64,000 bases of DNA from Paralvinella palmiformis (lineage: Eukaryota > Annelida > Polychaeta > Terebellida > Alvinellidae), in the NCBI GenBank assembly GCA_025642065.1, contig JAODUP010000114.1:398501-462500 (forward strand), read 5' to 3'. The notes below the pieces were generated by a model. It was not told the DNA's origin, ran no database searches, and saw only the letters and a list, made by a program, of their open reading frames with translations. The position numbers were made by a program, and so were the translations under genes. The stretch's first letter is position 1. Each line of letters opens with the position of its first letter. Shown piece by piece: positions 46,947-60,500 of this stretch.

Positions 46947-49900
46947 GAGTACTGGCTGCACCCTACATGTTACAGAGGTCAGTATAACAATTAGAGGTTT
47001 TCTCTTAGCTCGAACATTCTACCAGACAGGGCTAAGTTTTATACCCGTTGCTATAATTTTGATAGTCATTCAGTTATATGAAATGTGTCGAAACCGTGAC
47101 AGCAGGCTAAGCTGGTAATAGTCGATTGATCTATAAAACTTAATGTCACATTCTTCATTAAACTCGGATAGGTACGTTAATAAACTATTTACACAACAAA
47201 GATAAAATGACGTGCTTTGAGGATTAAACTTGTCAGTCTAATCATCGCGCATTTTTTCTTGTGTATGAACATTATATTAGGTTTGTTAAACAGTCAGCTG
47301 ATGTTATATTTACATATTGTATAACTGTGTCAAGTTGACTCCGCCCAGAGAGTTGTAAGTTACAGCATATTTGATTTGTACTGGCAGGGTGTAATTAGAA
47401 GTGAGAATTGTTGCATGCAGAGTTTGCTTATGGAGTATTTATTATCTAGAAATATTGTCAGAGATTGTTGTTTACAGATTATATAGTCACCGATCATATT
47501 TCTTATCACAAGTCATCATTTTAATCTGTGTGTGTGTGTGTGTGTGTGTATGTGTGTCTGTGTGCCCGCGAGTATATATGTGTGTGTCTGTGTGTGTCTG
47601 TGTGCGTGCGTGTGTGTGTGTTTTAATTTTATTGTGGAATCTTAAAAATATCCGCGTGACTTTGTTTTTCTTGATCTTCATTCGCACTCCCATCGTTCAT
47701 TGTAGAGTTTAATTTGAATGTCACTCCGGCTGATATCGTTTGACACTTTCATTAAGCACTTGTATGTATGCCCGTGTGAATACGGTACATTGCTACATAT
47801 TACTTAAGTGTTAGAATCGATTGTGCGGAGTTTTGTCGCCGTAAAATGTCAGAACTGAGCGATGCCTTCATGACGAGGATAGGACAAAAGACTAATGTTG
47901 ATACAACGTTAGGTGTTAGTTTTCTGTCGTGTATTTCATTTCAGTATTTTTATGTAACTTGTATGAGATCTGTATAATATGAATAATTTGTGATATGTCC
48001 GTCGACGCTGGAATTACAGTGATATTCATTGAATACATCTTTACATGACCGAAGTTTTTTTAGAAGGCAAATACTCTTTCAGGATAAGAAATTTCCATTA
48101 TTATGAATACAGCTTCGATTTTTGCTGGAAACTTTGGCCATATAAAACTGAGCAAATCTTTAAGCTTTCATGAAACAGGATTAAAGGAATCTCAAGCTCT
48201 CTATGAAATATATTCTTTTTGTTGGTAATCCAGAATGGCTGCTGCTAATATATTCAAAGACAGATGTTTATTTGTGTCTGTTAATACTCCGGAGACTAAA
48301 TCATCTGGATAATCCTGGTTTAGGGGGGATGGAACTGGCAGATAACATATCGCATTACCTCTAGTGTCTGTAACCCGTCTCCGTTACCGATGATCTGTAA
48401 CTTAAACTGTTTAGACTGATTATATAATCAGAGGCTTCTGTCACGTAATGCTGGCCATCGATGTGCTTATTGTTTAATGTTTATATAATACGGATTGTTG
48501 TCTAACAATGGATGATTATAATTAGGCTTAAGGCAGCATATGTTTACGGTTGTTAATTTACTAATGATATTATTATCTTCTGGTCGCTCATCGTATTGCG
48601 TAGCCTAGGTTAGCGAGGTCTCTGTCGTTGGACCCATTACGCACTAAAACTAACAGGAAAACTAGTCTGGTCACAATGGGAAGGTCGTCGTTGGCTGCTG
48701 TTCAAATGTGTACCGACAGGAATTGTTTATAATTAACACCGCGTTTGTTTAGTACCAGATACGCACGTCTTATATTTCGTTATATTTTAACAAACACTAC
48801 TGCCACCCATGCGGTATTTAGAATCCTACCAAACCGACTGGAATGTCTGCCGAATGGAGGCGTTTCTACCGGTGAATTTATTATGTAAACCTCCACCACC
48901 TTCGTGATACCTGCCTTAGGCCGTAATGCTATCGTCATTGTCTAGTGATAATTGAATTTTGAACTCGGTGTAGCATCTGTTTCGATTCCCACCACAACAA
49001 CGACTGTTGCCAATGTCCGTCATACGCAGTTCATTAAGGCCGACAAAGAACGGTTCTTATCACCAGCGATGTCCTATACACCGTTCATCGGCTGGAGAAA
49101 GGACAATATTTACAGATGTTCACAGATGTTTCTTGTACCTTTTGACAGATCCGAATATTGAGAAAGTGGACATGATGTCACCGTCACGAGATACCGACTA
49201 TGTCCCAGGTTTACTTTCGTTTTAGTTCTAAGCATGAAGCTCATAGAATGGTTAGCCTATTTGATATCCTGTCCCGTTGACCATTCTGGCTTAAACCGAT
49301 GTGAAGGACTCTGCTGAAAGATCGATCAGCGGAACCGTTGATGTGGATTCGATATAAATTATATTAATCTGCAAGAATGTCAACAAGACAGGATTGAAAT
49401 AGGTTAACGATTCTACGAGCAACATGCCAAGAAAAGTGTCCTGCTTAAACTGAACCCCTTTGTGTTCAGAATTTAACTTATGAATGCTACAAGATTTATA
49501 TTTGTCTTTTTTTAAATCAGAAAGTATTATTTCTATATGATGTTGGTCATTCTAATTACTGAAATTGTTTTGTTTTTGAAAAAAAAATTATGTTATGATT
49601 GATAACACATTAGATTTAATTTGATTGTTGGATACTATCTCGAAAATATGTTTACATTTGAAAAAGAAAATGCATGATGAATGAAAGGAAATAACTGAAA
49701 TAACTGAAATTGACACGGATATCATCATAACGTTAGTTGTCTATCATAATGCACCATAACGTAAATTGACAATTGTCCTAGTTGATATGGTACTAGAATG
49801 ATTCTAGACACAGAAAGTCTTTGCTACTTACAGAAATTGTATTAAATGTATTATGTTGTATTGTTGATTTAAGAGTAAATTGATGTTAACAGTAAACATT

Positions 49901-50669
49901 AATACGTGGAAGTTTTTTATATATTAAAATGCAATATTCCTTTTCTGTGTGTGGGGAGGTCATATTCAGATCCAATAATTGGTTTTTATTATCATAAATA
50001 AGTATAAATGTTTTACTAATGTACAAATTTAATTTTCCTAAGACTTTAAAACAAATTTCACCCATTCAGATATTTAAGCCTTGTCACCATCCGTATACTG
50101 TTTAAGCTATGATGGTATTAACTTACCAATGACATCAACAGTCATGTTGGTGGTCTTCTATGTTGTCAGTCAGTATCATCAAATTGTCATCTTGTATAAG
50201 AGATAGAGAGAGAGATCGAGAGATAGATAAACGTTGTGCATTCTTTATGCTGATGAGAGTCTAATGTGCTTGCTGGTTGACTGTTTTATTGCCATTAAAG
50301 CTCTTAGCGTGGCTCATTTAAATACCGACGGTGTGACATTTTGTGGTCATGTCTTCTCGCTTGATGCTCATCCTTGTCATTCACTTCTTATCGACGTCCT
50401 TAGATGTTATTATTTCCTTTGGAGTCAGCTTTACCGCCGAATAAGCCATAAAGCGATGTCCGATTGTTTTTTGTACCATTATTCCCCCCCCCCCTTACCT
50501 CATCACTCCCACCACCACCCACGTCCCCTCCTTTTAGAAATTGATTCCGTACAATGACAACTGACGGTCTATAGCATTATTCACACCCTGTAGGACAGTC
50601 GACGTTGAACAACCTTTTAATTAATTCACTTCGGTTCTGGTTCACCGACAATGACAACTTCATGGCACT

Positions 50670-50730
<61 letters not shown>
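50670..50730 (+). repeat. CA/GA microsatellite
   Basis: About 36 bases of CA followed by about 24 of GA. Confidence 0.9.
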
Positions 50731-51264
50731 CAGAACGTCTTCTGTTGATGACCAACCGTAATTGTTATTTGGACCTCAATCAGTGGTTTATCATGGTGTC
50801 TCAGATTTGTGGCCAAACAGCGGGCCACCGAACTGAAGAGATGAAATCTAAATCAATTATAGAGCCATTTATAGAAATGATGCATCTGTGGGGTGGAGTA
50901 GCCCCGACTGACCTAGAGACGTGGACCACCCACGAGATTGGGTGGTTATTTGTTCTATCCTCCTCTGTCTCTCTCTCTCCCGGACACGATGAAGGTTGAT
51001 TGTTTTTTTTATGAGAGAGATTATTATTTATTTCAGTTACGTTCGGATATTGTATTTTAGGCGGAGCGGAGCGTTCATCTATGACATAGCAATGTCAGTG
51101 GAGTGCTTATTACGATCGAGATTTTGTTGCAGCAGCCTTGATACACGCCCCCCCCCACTCCGGGCATAATTGATGCAACTAATTACTGAATGTTATAAAT
51201 CATCCAGAAATTATTTGACTTCGTAATTTCGTGGCATTTTGAAATGTTTCATCTGGATAATTTT

Positions 51265-51266
<2 letters not shown>

Positions 51267-51356
<90 letters not shown>
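51267..51356 (+). repeat. AT/GA microsatellite
   Basis: About 57 bases of AT followed by about 30 of GA. Confidence 0.9.
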
Positions 51357-51357
<1 letters not shown>

Positions 51358-54092
51358 GATTGAGAAAGAGGGAGACAGTTCGCAGATTGTGATAATTTAA
51401 ATAATTTATCTTTCTAGTTGATTTTTTTCTATTTCATATAATCAAATACGATACAGAAATAAAATCTAATTTTTATATGGCTTATACTTTATGCACAATT
51501 AACCTGTTAACCCATTAACGTGTTTTATACTCTGACCATTGTTCAGTTTTTTAACCGCCGACGAAGTTGATCAATCACCATCATAATTTTTGGCCGAGTA
51601 ATTGGCATTTAACTCCCCTTGCCCAGTTCTCAGTCGATGTTACTCCAGTCAGTCGGCGGGCGAGAAGGAAGAAGCGAAACGTCCCGATTACAATGATCGC
51701 TGCTTACAGGTTTACTTAAGCTTGAAATTGAAGGTCAAACGTGAAGTGAAGAGTTGAGAAAGAGAAACATTTTCACATCGCCTTGATCTATGTTAACATT
51801 TATTGTCACTTGGGGAGTGGTCGGTGAATGGCTGTTGTTCCATTAAGTTACTTACTGTCAGGTCTCACGGGCAGTTAAACTGATAGAATTCATTGGCCTT
51901 TATGATGAATGGTATTGAAGTGAAAGTATATATATGTTGTTATTGTTGTTCTTCGGTCATAAATGAATTTGCGTATACATTTTCTTTCCTAGGTTCACAT
52001 GTCAACAACTGAATATATCTTTTTGGCTTTTATCAATAATGCTGGCTCTCATATTTTGTGACCAAAAATAAAGACGTCTCCTTATTGCATTGAGAGTTGA
52101 CGAACTCCTGCTGGTTGCGCCACGGTTGGGACAAACGGCTAGCGAAGGTCAATTTTAACATCTGATACGATAACAAATCACATCCCTCACCTATAGCCCC
52201 CCCCCCCCTTCTCCCTCTCCCGTACTTTTCCCGTGTGTGTAGGTGGTGTCAGTTTCGGATGATGGACCTTTAGGAGAAGACGCTTTGACCCAGCCACTTC
52301 TCAGCCTTTATGGTATGGTGTCATTTTGCTCATCAAAGTGTTGACGACACCGTGTATATGGCATCGGTCGGTGATGGATCACCGGCCGGGCTCGGGGTGA
52401 TATATCAATGAATCCGTTATCTTTATTGACCGGAAGGATTTTAATAAATCAGTTATGACGTGTAAGAGATCTATGGGTCTGTTGATAAATCGTGTCACGG
52501 GAGCCCACTATACTTCATCCGGTCACCACCACTAGCGATGGTGTGTGATGACTAATTGCTATAGTCAAGCGACGCAAATAACCCCAGTCATGGGCGCCTT
52601 ACTGGCTTTGGCAGACGATACGCGAAGAACAGAAGACGCCATCTTTGTTATTAAAAAAGTATTAGCCGTGGACAGATGAGTATTAGTCTATTTTACTTTA
52701 TACACTAAAACGTCATTTCTAAGGTTATTGTTAATCTCAGCTTAAAGCTTCTTGCAGCTGAACACGTTTATAATTTTGTTGATTTCAATCATTAATTCCG
52801 TTTGGTAGGACTCACTTTATGACAGTATTACGACGGTATAAACGTTCTGCTCTATCCCCGATTTCAAGTTGGTTTGTTGTTCAAATGAAGTGTCCAAAAT
52901 CTGTTGTTATCCAACGAGTCCGATGTTTAATAAAACTACGGCCAAATTAAATGCCAATTCTCCCAGTTTACTAAATCTTGCTATGCACTTTATTATTTAT
53001 GCAAATATATTTGTTTTATTTTGTTGCTATTTATTTGAAGGGGGGTTGAATGCTATTTTATTATTAATTTTTTCACCTTGTCGCATGGCTGTACTAAGTG
53101 ATGGCTAATTTGTTGTTTTTTTAATTTCTGAATTTCTACTTTTCATCTAGGCGAATAGTCCATTTAAAGTATTGTTTTTCTCTCTTGCTTGACAATTTCC
53201 ATACAGTGCTCGTCAAGGCGATTTCACGTTTATTGCAGTCCAAAGATCTCGCCACAGTCAAATCCAATTGTCTGTCTTGTTATCCAGTCGAGGGACATTC
53301 CCCGAGCACAATGCGGTCTGTCATTAGAGACGGAGGGGGGAGTGGGAGAACGTTCGGAAACAAGTGCCGCCAGTTATGATTCATCCATTACGTGTAAAAC
53401 ATGGAAGAGGCAGGGCTCGCCGAGCGCGTGCCGGCAAGTTTGCTCGAGGCTAATTATATTGTAAATGTACGCCATTATGCCATTGGCCAAATACTCCTTT
53501 GGTCATTTCCTTATGATAGCTTCACAGACATTTTACATAAGACCTGCACGGCGGCTATTTACAATACTGACTTCTGTTACCAAATGGCCGAATCTGTCGT
53601 CATAACGAGGCCAACATGTCAGCTGTCTGCCGAGGTGCGTTTTTTTTTCTCGGTTCCTTTCTCATCACCGAATGACAGAACAAATTTGTCGATGTCACCG
53701 ACATGTCGGTGGGCAGCCTCCTTCGTGGCACTGGGGACTGGACCAGGGACTTTGACTCGACATTGGCGCTAGATGCGCGGTGACAGTCGACGCCAGTCTT
53801 AAAACCAAACTCGGTCGTGACAATAACAGAACACGCGTTGAGCACTGATTCTGCCTTTTAATGAGGGATAAGAAACAAGAGTTCCTTTGATGTGAGGTGA
53901 TTACTCATCAGTTTGGTAACATGATCATTTGTGGCCGCCTGATCCTGGCCAAAGTCTCCCGCGTATTGCTGCGTTCTGGAAAAGGATAAACATGTTATAG
54001 GGTGTAAAACGAGTATTTCGATGAGATAAAACATGGAATGGTTCAGTTGCTGAATGAACACAATGTGAAGGCCAGGAGACTTCGTCTGGTTG

Positions 54093-54094
<2 letters not shown>

Positions 54095-54133
<39 letters not shown>

Positions 54134-54264
54134 CTCTCTCCTTAACCCTCCCCCACCATCTTCTAGCTATCAATCGATCTATTTATCCATCTGTCTGTCT
54201 ATCCACACGCACGCATGCATGCATATACGCACGCACGCACGCACGCACACACGCACGCACGCAC

Positions 54265-54310
<46 letters not shown>
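54095..54310 (+). repeat. CT, CGCA and AT microsatellites
   Basis: CT repeats (54095-54140), CGCA tetranucleotides (54206-54265) and AT (54266-54310), with short unique spacers. Confidence 0.9.
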
Positions 54311-54313
<3 letters not shown>

Positions 54314-54639
54314 CTATATGTATATGTATATACACCTGCACATACTAACCTATATTAATTTTTATTATATTATTCAACTTTTGACCCCTGATTAGCTACT
54401 ATTACTTGAACATTTCTTTCACAGTCTTTTGACTAACTAGAGCGTTTTCTAATTTTGATACGGATACTACTTTGTTCCATTGTCCAAAACACTGTTAAAT
54501 AATAATAATAAGTATAATGCAGTAGCTAAAAGGTCATTATTGGATACAAAATAAACATTACAGATATATTTAAATTGTTTATAGCCATTAATGCTGTTTT
54601 AGTCTGAAAAAGACACACCTTTTCTTCTATACTACTACT

Positions 54640-54647
54640 ACTACTAC

Positions 54648-54679
<32 letters not shown>

Positions 54680-55090
54680 TAAATTTAATAAAGCGCCTTT
54701 ACTAGCAGGAACCATTCAAATACACTGTACAGTGATACCCCAAATAATATATTTGTAAAAACCTGATAAGATATTTTAGTGATGAACATTATTTATCAGT
54801 GAAAGCAACATTGAGCAGGTGAGATTTTATAACAGATAAAAAATTCTAGAAAAGACACTTTTCTAACACCATGGAACAACTCGTTTCAGAAAGTGGGAGC
54901 TACGGCACTAAATGCACAGTTACCGTATACTTATCGGCGATTAAGTATGTTGAAATATATCAAAGATGCTTTAGCTAATACTATTGTAAATATAATGGTT
55001 CCAAGAAGGCTAATGCGTATACATATAACGGATTGGATATTGTCAGACAATCTAAACATTTACTTCCAGACATCACCTCTGGACTCCATC
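54640..55090 (+). repeat. Dispersed repeat of unknown class
   Basis: After an AAT microsatellite (about 54646-54678) the sequence reads gtaaatttaataaagcgcct, ttactagcaggaaccattca, aatacactgtac. This resembles 10855-10910 (atgtatttttactaaaccat, ccctaccagcataagccatt, caaagacaatat), which follows an AAT tract as well. Two such matches next to the same kind of tract suggest a repeat family with an AAT end. The 66-codon frame at 54893 is probably part of the repeat. Confidence 0.45.
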
Positions 55091-55869
55091 TGATCATAAG
55101 CAATCACTAACTAGACCATACAGGACCAGAATCAGGATGTTGTGGAGGAAAGACCATTCTATAATCGTAACACGTTATACGAATTAGCCGTACGGGTTCT
55201 AACAGAGAACCACTGTGTGACTTTAAGCCGGCTGTCCCAGTGACCCAGGCCGGCTGTTGATAATATTCCTTGTCATGATGATGTGTGCTAGCCGTCTGTT
55301 GGTGTCCACCGTTGGCTGGCCACGTGGATAAACATCTGATGTAGCCGGTCATTGTTTCAAGAGCCCGACTAAACACCACCAAGTAGAATTCTCTCCGACC
55401 ACTTAGCGGCAATTCATCATTATGTGCATTACGTCCATTTGTTGTAGAGATTTGGAGATATTTGGTCGATGTCTTTCCGGTGCCTGTTATCGTAATCCTC
55501 TGTTTGTCCACTTCTGACCATAGTTTACCGGCTCACGACGGTCATCTCGAGTTGGTTTCCCTATAGATGATCTAAATTGTGTTAATAGCTTAACGCTAGT
55601 TTAATGAAAGGGCACTCCCTTAAAGGAGAAATGGCTACCAGGTTTAGGAATATAGTGATTTGAGGACGGCTTAGACATATTAATGGTTGAAATAATAACG
55701 CGTAAGAATTATGTCACTCATTATCCACTTCTGTATATATTCTTTGCATTTATATTAAACTTATCCTTTTCTCTATAAATAATGATTCTTAGATCTCACA
55801 CGCATATGCTAACAATCACGCATGCACCTTTTCATTCATTTACGTATGGATGGACTCTGACTGACTCGT

Positions 55870-55879
55870 ACACACACAC

Positions 55880-55956
<77 letters not shown>

Positions 55957-55966
55957 CACACACACG
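55870..55966 (+). repeat. CA microsatellite
   Basis: About 95 bases of CA, interrupted twice by a missing base. Confidence 0.95.
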
Positions 55967-56704
55967 CGTGCGCATGCGCGTACACTCACGCACAGAGAAG
56001 ATGAACTACTTTCTTATTTTTTTCTATTTGGACCCATTCCAGGCATGAAGACTGTCAGCAATTTAATAATCATTTATTGGAGCAGTTGTTATGTGACTGC
56101 GCATTTAATTATCGAGGCTACTAGATCACGGTAGTAATTATCTAACAATACAAAGGCCGCTTCTTGCACACTCCGGATCGCTTCATTGCCAATTACTCGA
56201 AAACTCTCAGCCCAAACAATCAGTTCTGGGCAATGTCTACGAAAGCTTTTTCATTCCATTGTTTAGAGAATCAACTCGATGAGTGGACATCGTTCAAACA
56301 GAATCGGTAAACGATCTTCAGGTTTGATGAACAAAACGAACGAGTTATATTTCTGTCGGCCAAACATCGGAAGATTAAATAGTCATCCAACAATCGAGAG
56401 AGATTCGTCATGATCAACGACGGAATGAATCATCTTCGTGTACATTGATCAGTGGATGGTCGTTTTGCTCTTAAACGGTTCGTTTGAATTTGCTGCGTTT
56501 TACACATTGTGGCTGCTTCGTTGCCACTTTTATAGACATTTCTTAAAGGCGAAGAACATTAGTCCGAGTCAGATAATGAAATCCAACAATTGTTGATATT
56601 AGTATTTATACATTTTATCATTGATCAGATTACAGTATGATTTACTGTTTCGTCCCGTAAAGAAATTAATCCATGGATGATAAGTGAGATTTATCTATTT
56701 ATTT

Positions 56705-56835
56705 TCGTTGTGGTCTGATTGGTAGCATTGTGAGCCACATATATCTGGTACCTGAGTTCAAATCCCGACCAAACTGTGTTTTAAGAGGCGTTCAACATCC
56801 AGTTTGCCCCATTACCTTTCTAGGTCACTTGGCTC
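56705..56835 (+). mobile_element. tRNA-like SINE fragment
   Basis: A-box-like TGGTCTGATTGGTAGCA at 56711-56727 and B-box-like GAGTTCAAATCCCGACC at about 56754-56770 have tRNA spacing. The downstream part (cattacctttctaggtcac, then ttggctcatttggt) resembles the stretch at about 62695-62733, which may be a headless second copy. It lies deep in the long intron of the PDZRN-like gene. Confidence 0.55.
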
Positions 56836-57383
56836 ATTTGGTCCCAGCACGCGTGCGCAGTGATGTTTACGCTGTAGGAAGATAATTACTTTATCAGCAT
56901 AATAAGGAGTTGTATTATATTAAATATATGAACAATGTTTGATAAAGTGAAAGTACATACACATTATGCAGTAAATGTTTAATTGTCATGTACAGCACTA
57001 ATGTCATAGATTTAACGTGTCTAATGACACCACCTTGGTGTAAATTAGCACCTTACCAGCTGACGTCGGCCCATTAGCTACATATAAAATTAATAACTGA
57101 AGTCTAAACGTATCTGGCTAATTTTTCTAATTTAGTTTGCTTTTGCTTTCTGTGCACAATGACAGTCGGTGGCCTATTGTCTAAAGTGACGCTAATAATC
57201 AGCTTTGTCTCCTCGGATGTGTCACTGGTCAGTGTGTTTGAAGTGGTCAATGGTGCCATTAGTCTGTGGGGCCATCGTCTGTGTTTAGTATTGGTGTGTC
57301 CCGAGTGTTTTTTTTAATACCTAATCCATCTGTGTATCAGTAATGGACCGGTCATGTGTTCGGTGTATGCCCACTAGGTGTTT

Positions 57384-57384
<1 letters not shown>

Positions 57385-57421
<37 letters not shown>

Positions 57422-57458
57422 TCTCTCTCTCCTCTCTCTCTCTCTCCCCTCTCTCTCT

Positions 57459-57503
<45 letters not shown>
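57385..57503 (+). repeat. CT/AT microsatellite
   Basis: About 75 bases of CT with a few CC interruptions followed by about 42 bases of AT. Confidence 0.95.
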
Positions 57504-57506
<3 letters not shown>

Positions 57507-60500
57507 TCCCCCCTCTCGCTCGCTCCCTCTCTTCTGTGACACACACACGCATGCACATACACACATTCTCTATGTTGTTGTAAATGTGAGAGTCACACGC
57601 GCTTTGGGCTAAAATCAAATAAAGAAGTGATAGGGCGTGTTATAATAGCATTTGTTGGCTCTTTGTCACTGCATGAAATGAGCCACCGGTCTGTCACCGC
57701 TTTGTGCAGCTAATTGTAATATTTGCCCGTATTGTTGAGAATTTATCGTCTTACTTGGAAATTTCAGCAAGATCAAGGAAAAACACCGATTCTTATATGC
57801 GGTCGTTTCCAGTTGAGACATCACACAGTGAGTGTAAACCAAATAAGGAAATCGCTCCATAGATTTGGCCGAGAATGGTAATGCACAGATGTGCATTACA
57901 GATGTGCAAAACTAGATGTTGAGATTCTAACAGACTGAGCTCTGTAGAAGATTAATGCGAACTCCGTTGAATAAACAATTGGCCTTGTTTGGAGTTAAAT
58001 TGTAACACCGTTAAACAAACATCGGCATTGTGCACAAGTATCTCGGCCACGAGGAAGCATCTTTGTTGTTGTCGTGTTGCACTTAGTTCAACTTTCACGT
58101 TAACCGGCACTTTAATCAGTTTAGTCGTTCACTACTTTATCCCCCTTTTCTTCATCACTGATCAAAGTACATGTGATATGCTTGGGGGGGATTTTTCCCT
58201 TGAAGTGTTTCCCCGAAATCCAGCAATTGCATGACCATTTCATTCTACACGGAAGGGACATGGCATGATGGATTAAGGATAATTCAGGAACTATCTGTGA
58301 GCTCGCATGCCATTGTCAGGAAGACTTATTGACTACGCTATCTGAAGACAGCCGGGATGTGTTCAGCTGGCTTGTTTTAGTAGCTGCCAATTTATCTGCC
58401 TGACCAGTTCTTAAAATAGTTCACATTAGTTTGATGCGACATTTACAAACTTTCTATACAAAAACGTGATGCACCGACAAAATGCTACTTTCCGTATAAA
58501 ATTAAAAACAATTGCATTACATATATGCTGGCAAACATTATTTTACAATTAAACAGAGAGCTGCTTTAGTTTTGTACTTTGGTATGTGCTTAGAGATGAG
58601 TTTAGTTACACATCGCTGCTTCAATCAAACTATTTTAGTTCAGATTTATCTCATCCTAACATTTGAGTAGATGATGTCGCCAAATGCAGTCTACACCAAC
58701 AGGTGTTTCAGTGCACATTGTGAACATTTTAACGGTTTATTGTTTACATCTAGTTTTATATTTCACAAAATAAAGTGTCTGGATTGGAGAGATATGTGGT
58801 TATTGAAGTCTCTGAGCAGTTTACAAAATTACCTCAATAGGTAAGAAAAAACAAGATGTTTCATAAACACCTAAGATTGAAGTACTGGTTGTGTCATGCA
58901 ATAAACATCGGGTAGTGTCATATGCCATTATCAGGTGACAATATACAACTAGCGTCCTACACAGTAGTGCTTCAAACAACAATGCTCGGGCCATCTTGTG
59001 TCATAGCCACACCATCACCGCTCATTGTCCTCTTACTGATGTCTGCTCACCAGCTGGGTGACGCAGACAGAGGACACACTTCTCTAGACAGAGAGGTGTG
59101 AAATCTGATCAGCCGGCCTCCTGTCCACCAAACACAAGCTCGCCGTCCAAATGCGGACTGAATCTGATCAGTTAATTGAAGGTCTTAGCAAGAGCACTGG
59201 ACGCGTAGGGAAGAATGGTTGCAGTGTCGGGTGAAATCTCCAACTAGCATCATATTACTGCGAAGACAGGAGAGATGATTGCAAAAGCTACAATAATCAG
59301 ATCGGGGATGAAATAAACAGACGCACAGTCGTGATGAGGCTAGATGTGCACAAAGTGAACGGAAGTCAGTTTTGCAACTCTGTCGTCATAATGTCGAAAT
59401 CTCGCTGACTCAATTACTGCTATATGAATGTAATATTTTTATGTCTGCACAATAGGCGCACTTATAGTAGCTGTATTATAATGAACATAATTGCAAGTTA
59501 TATACATTTATATGAATTATAAACAGTGCCTTGGGCTGATTTTCTATGCAGTGAAGGAAAGTACCTTAGCTTTACTTGCTTTTAGTGGTCTCGTGTGACA
59601 TGCAGCGGGATACAACCTCGAAATAAACAAAAGGTTGCTTTGTTGTGATGTAAACTAAGTAAAATATGGAATGTCTGATCAATTTCAGTGATTATAAAAT
59701 TTAAATTTATTCTTTCTATATTTTGTTGCTGTTCCGATTTCCATATTTTACGTCAAGGCTGACATTTTTACGAGATAGGAAAGGTCGGCAATGAGACAGG
59801 AATGCTGATAGGAAATATATGGAACCAACTAGGCGGTTGTTGGCCAAACTGGGTGGGGGTGAGAACAGTGCATGTGAGGAGGGGGAAAGGAAGGGGGTGG
59901 TAGTTGGCATCACACGCTGAGGGTGGCATGCATTAGATGGAACAGAGGGTGAATAATGAGAGGATAAGAGTAACCCAGCGATAGCCAACAAATATCGAGG
60001 GGTGGAGTTTGGAGGAGTTAGAGACAACTGTAAGCCAGCTTTGTGCTTGGTGTGTGTGTGTGTGTGTGTGTGTGCGTGCGCGAACACGTGTGTGTGTGTG
60101 TATTTGTGCACGTGTATGTGTGCACGCGCGTGTGTTGGCGAAGTGAAGGCTCCACCGAACAGCCAGTCACCAGAGGGGAAAAGCTCTGAATCAAAATGAG
60201 GGCTAACGTCCAAGTGGCCTAGTGTCTCTCTGCTCAAGTCTGAATACCGGCGATTAGCGGCGGAGAAGCCAAGCCGAAGGCGGCCAAAGCTTACTGTGGT
60301 AGCTAGAACAAATAATTAGTTTGTATTTGCCTCTAGGATACTGGATGGTCAGGTCTCCTGGGCTGGTGGCCAGTCACATTATGTCAAATGACGGCTCACT
60401 GTGTCGTGCATTAATATAACTGTCCGCGGGACGTGATGGATGTGTTCGATGATGGCTGCTGATGGTAACTAATGGTCAACCTTCTGAAATCCAAACTGGA

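Noticed and set aside
52242..52312. Exon-like piece with acceptor GTGTAG and donor GTATGG
   Set aside because: Encoded VVSVSDDGPLGEDAL has no match to the PDZ core and the pyrimidine tract is poor.
59716..60237. 173-codon frame on the minus strand
   Set aside because: It passes through a CA microsatellite and poly-pyrimidine sequence, with no domain, no conserved motif and no splice context.
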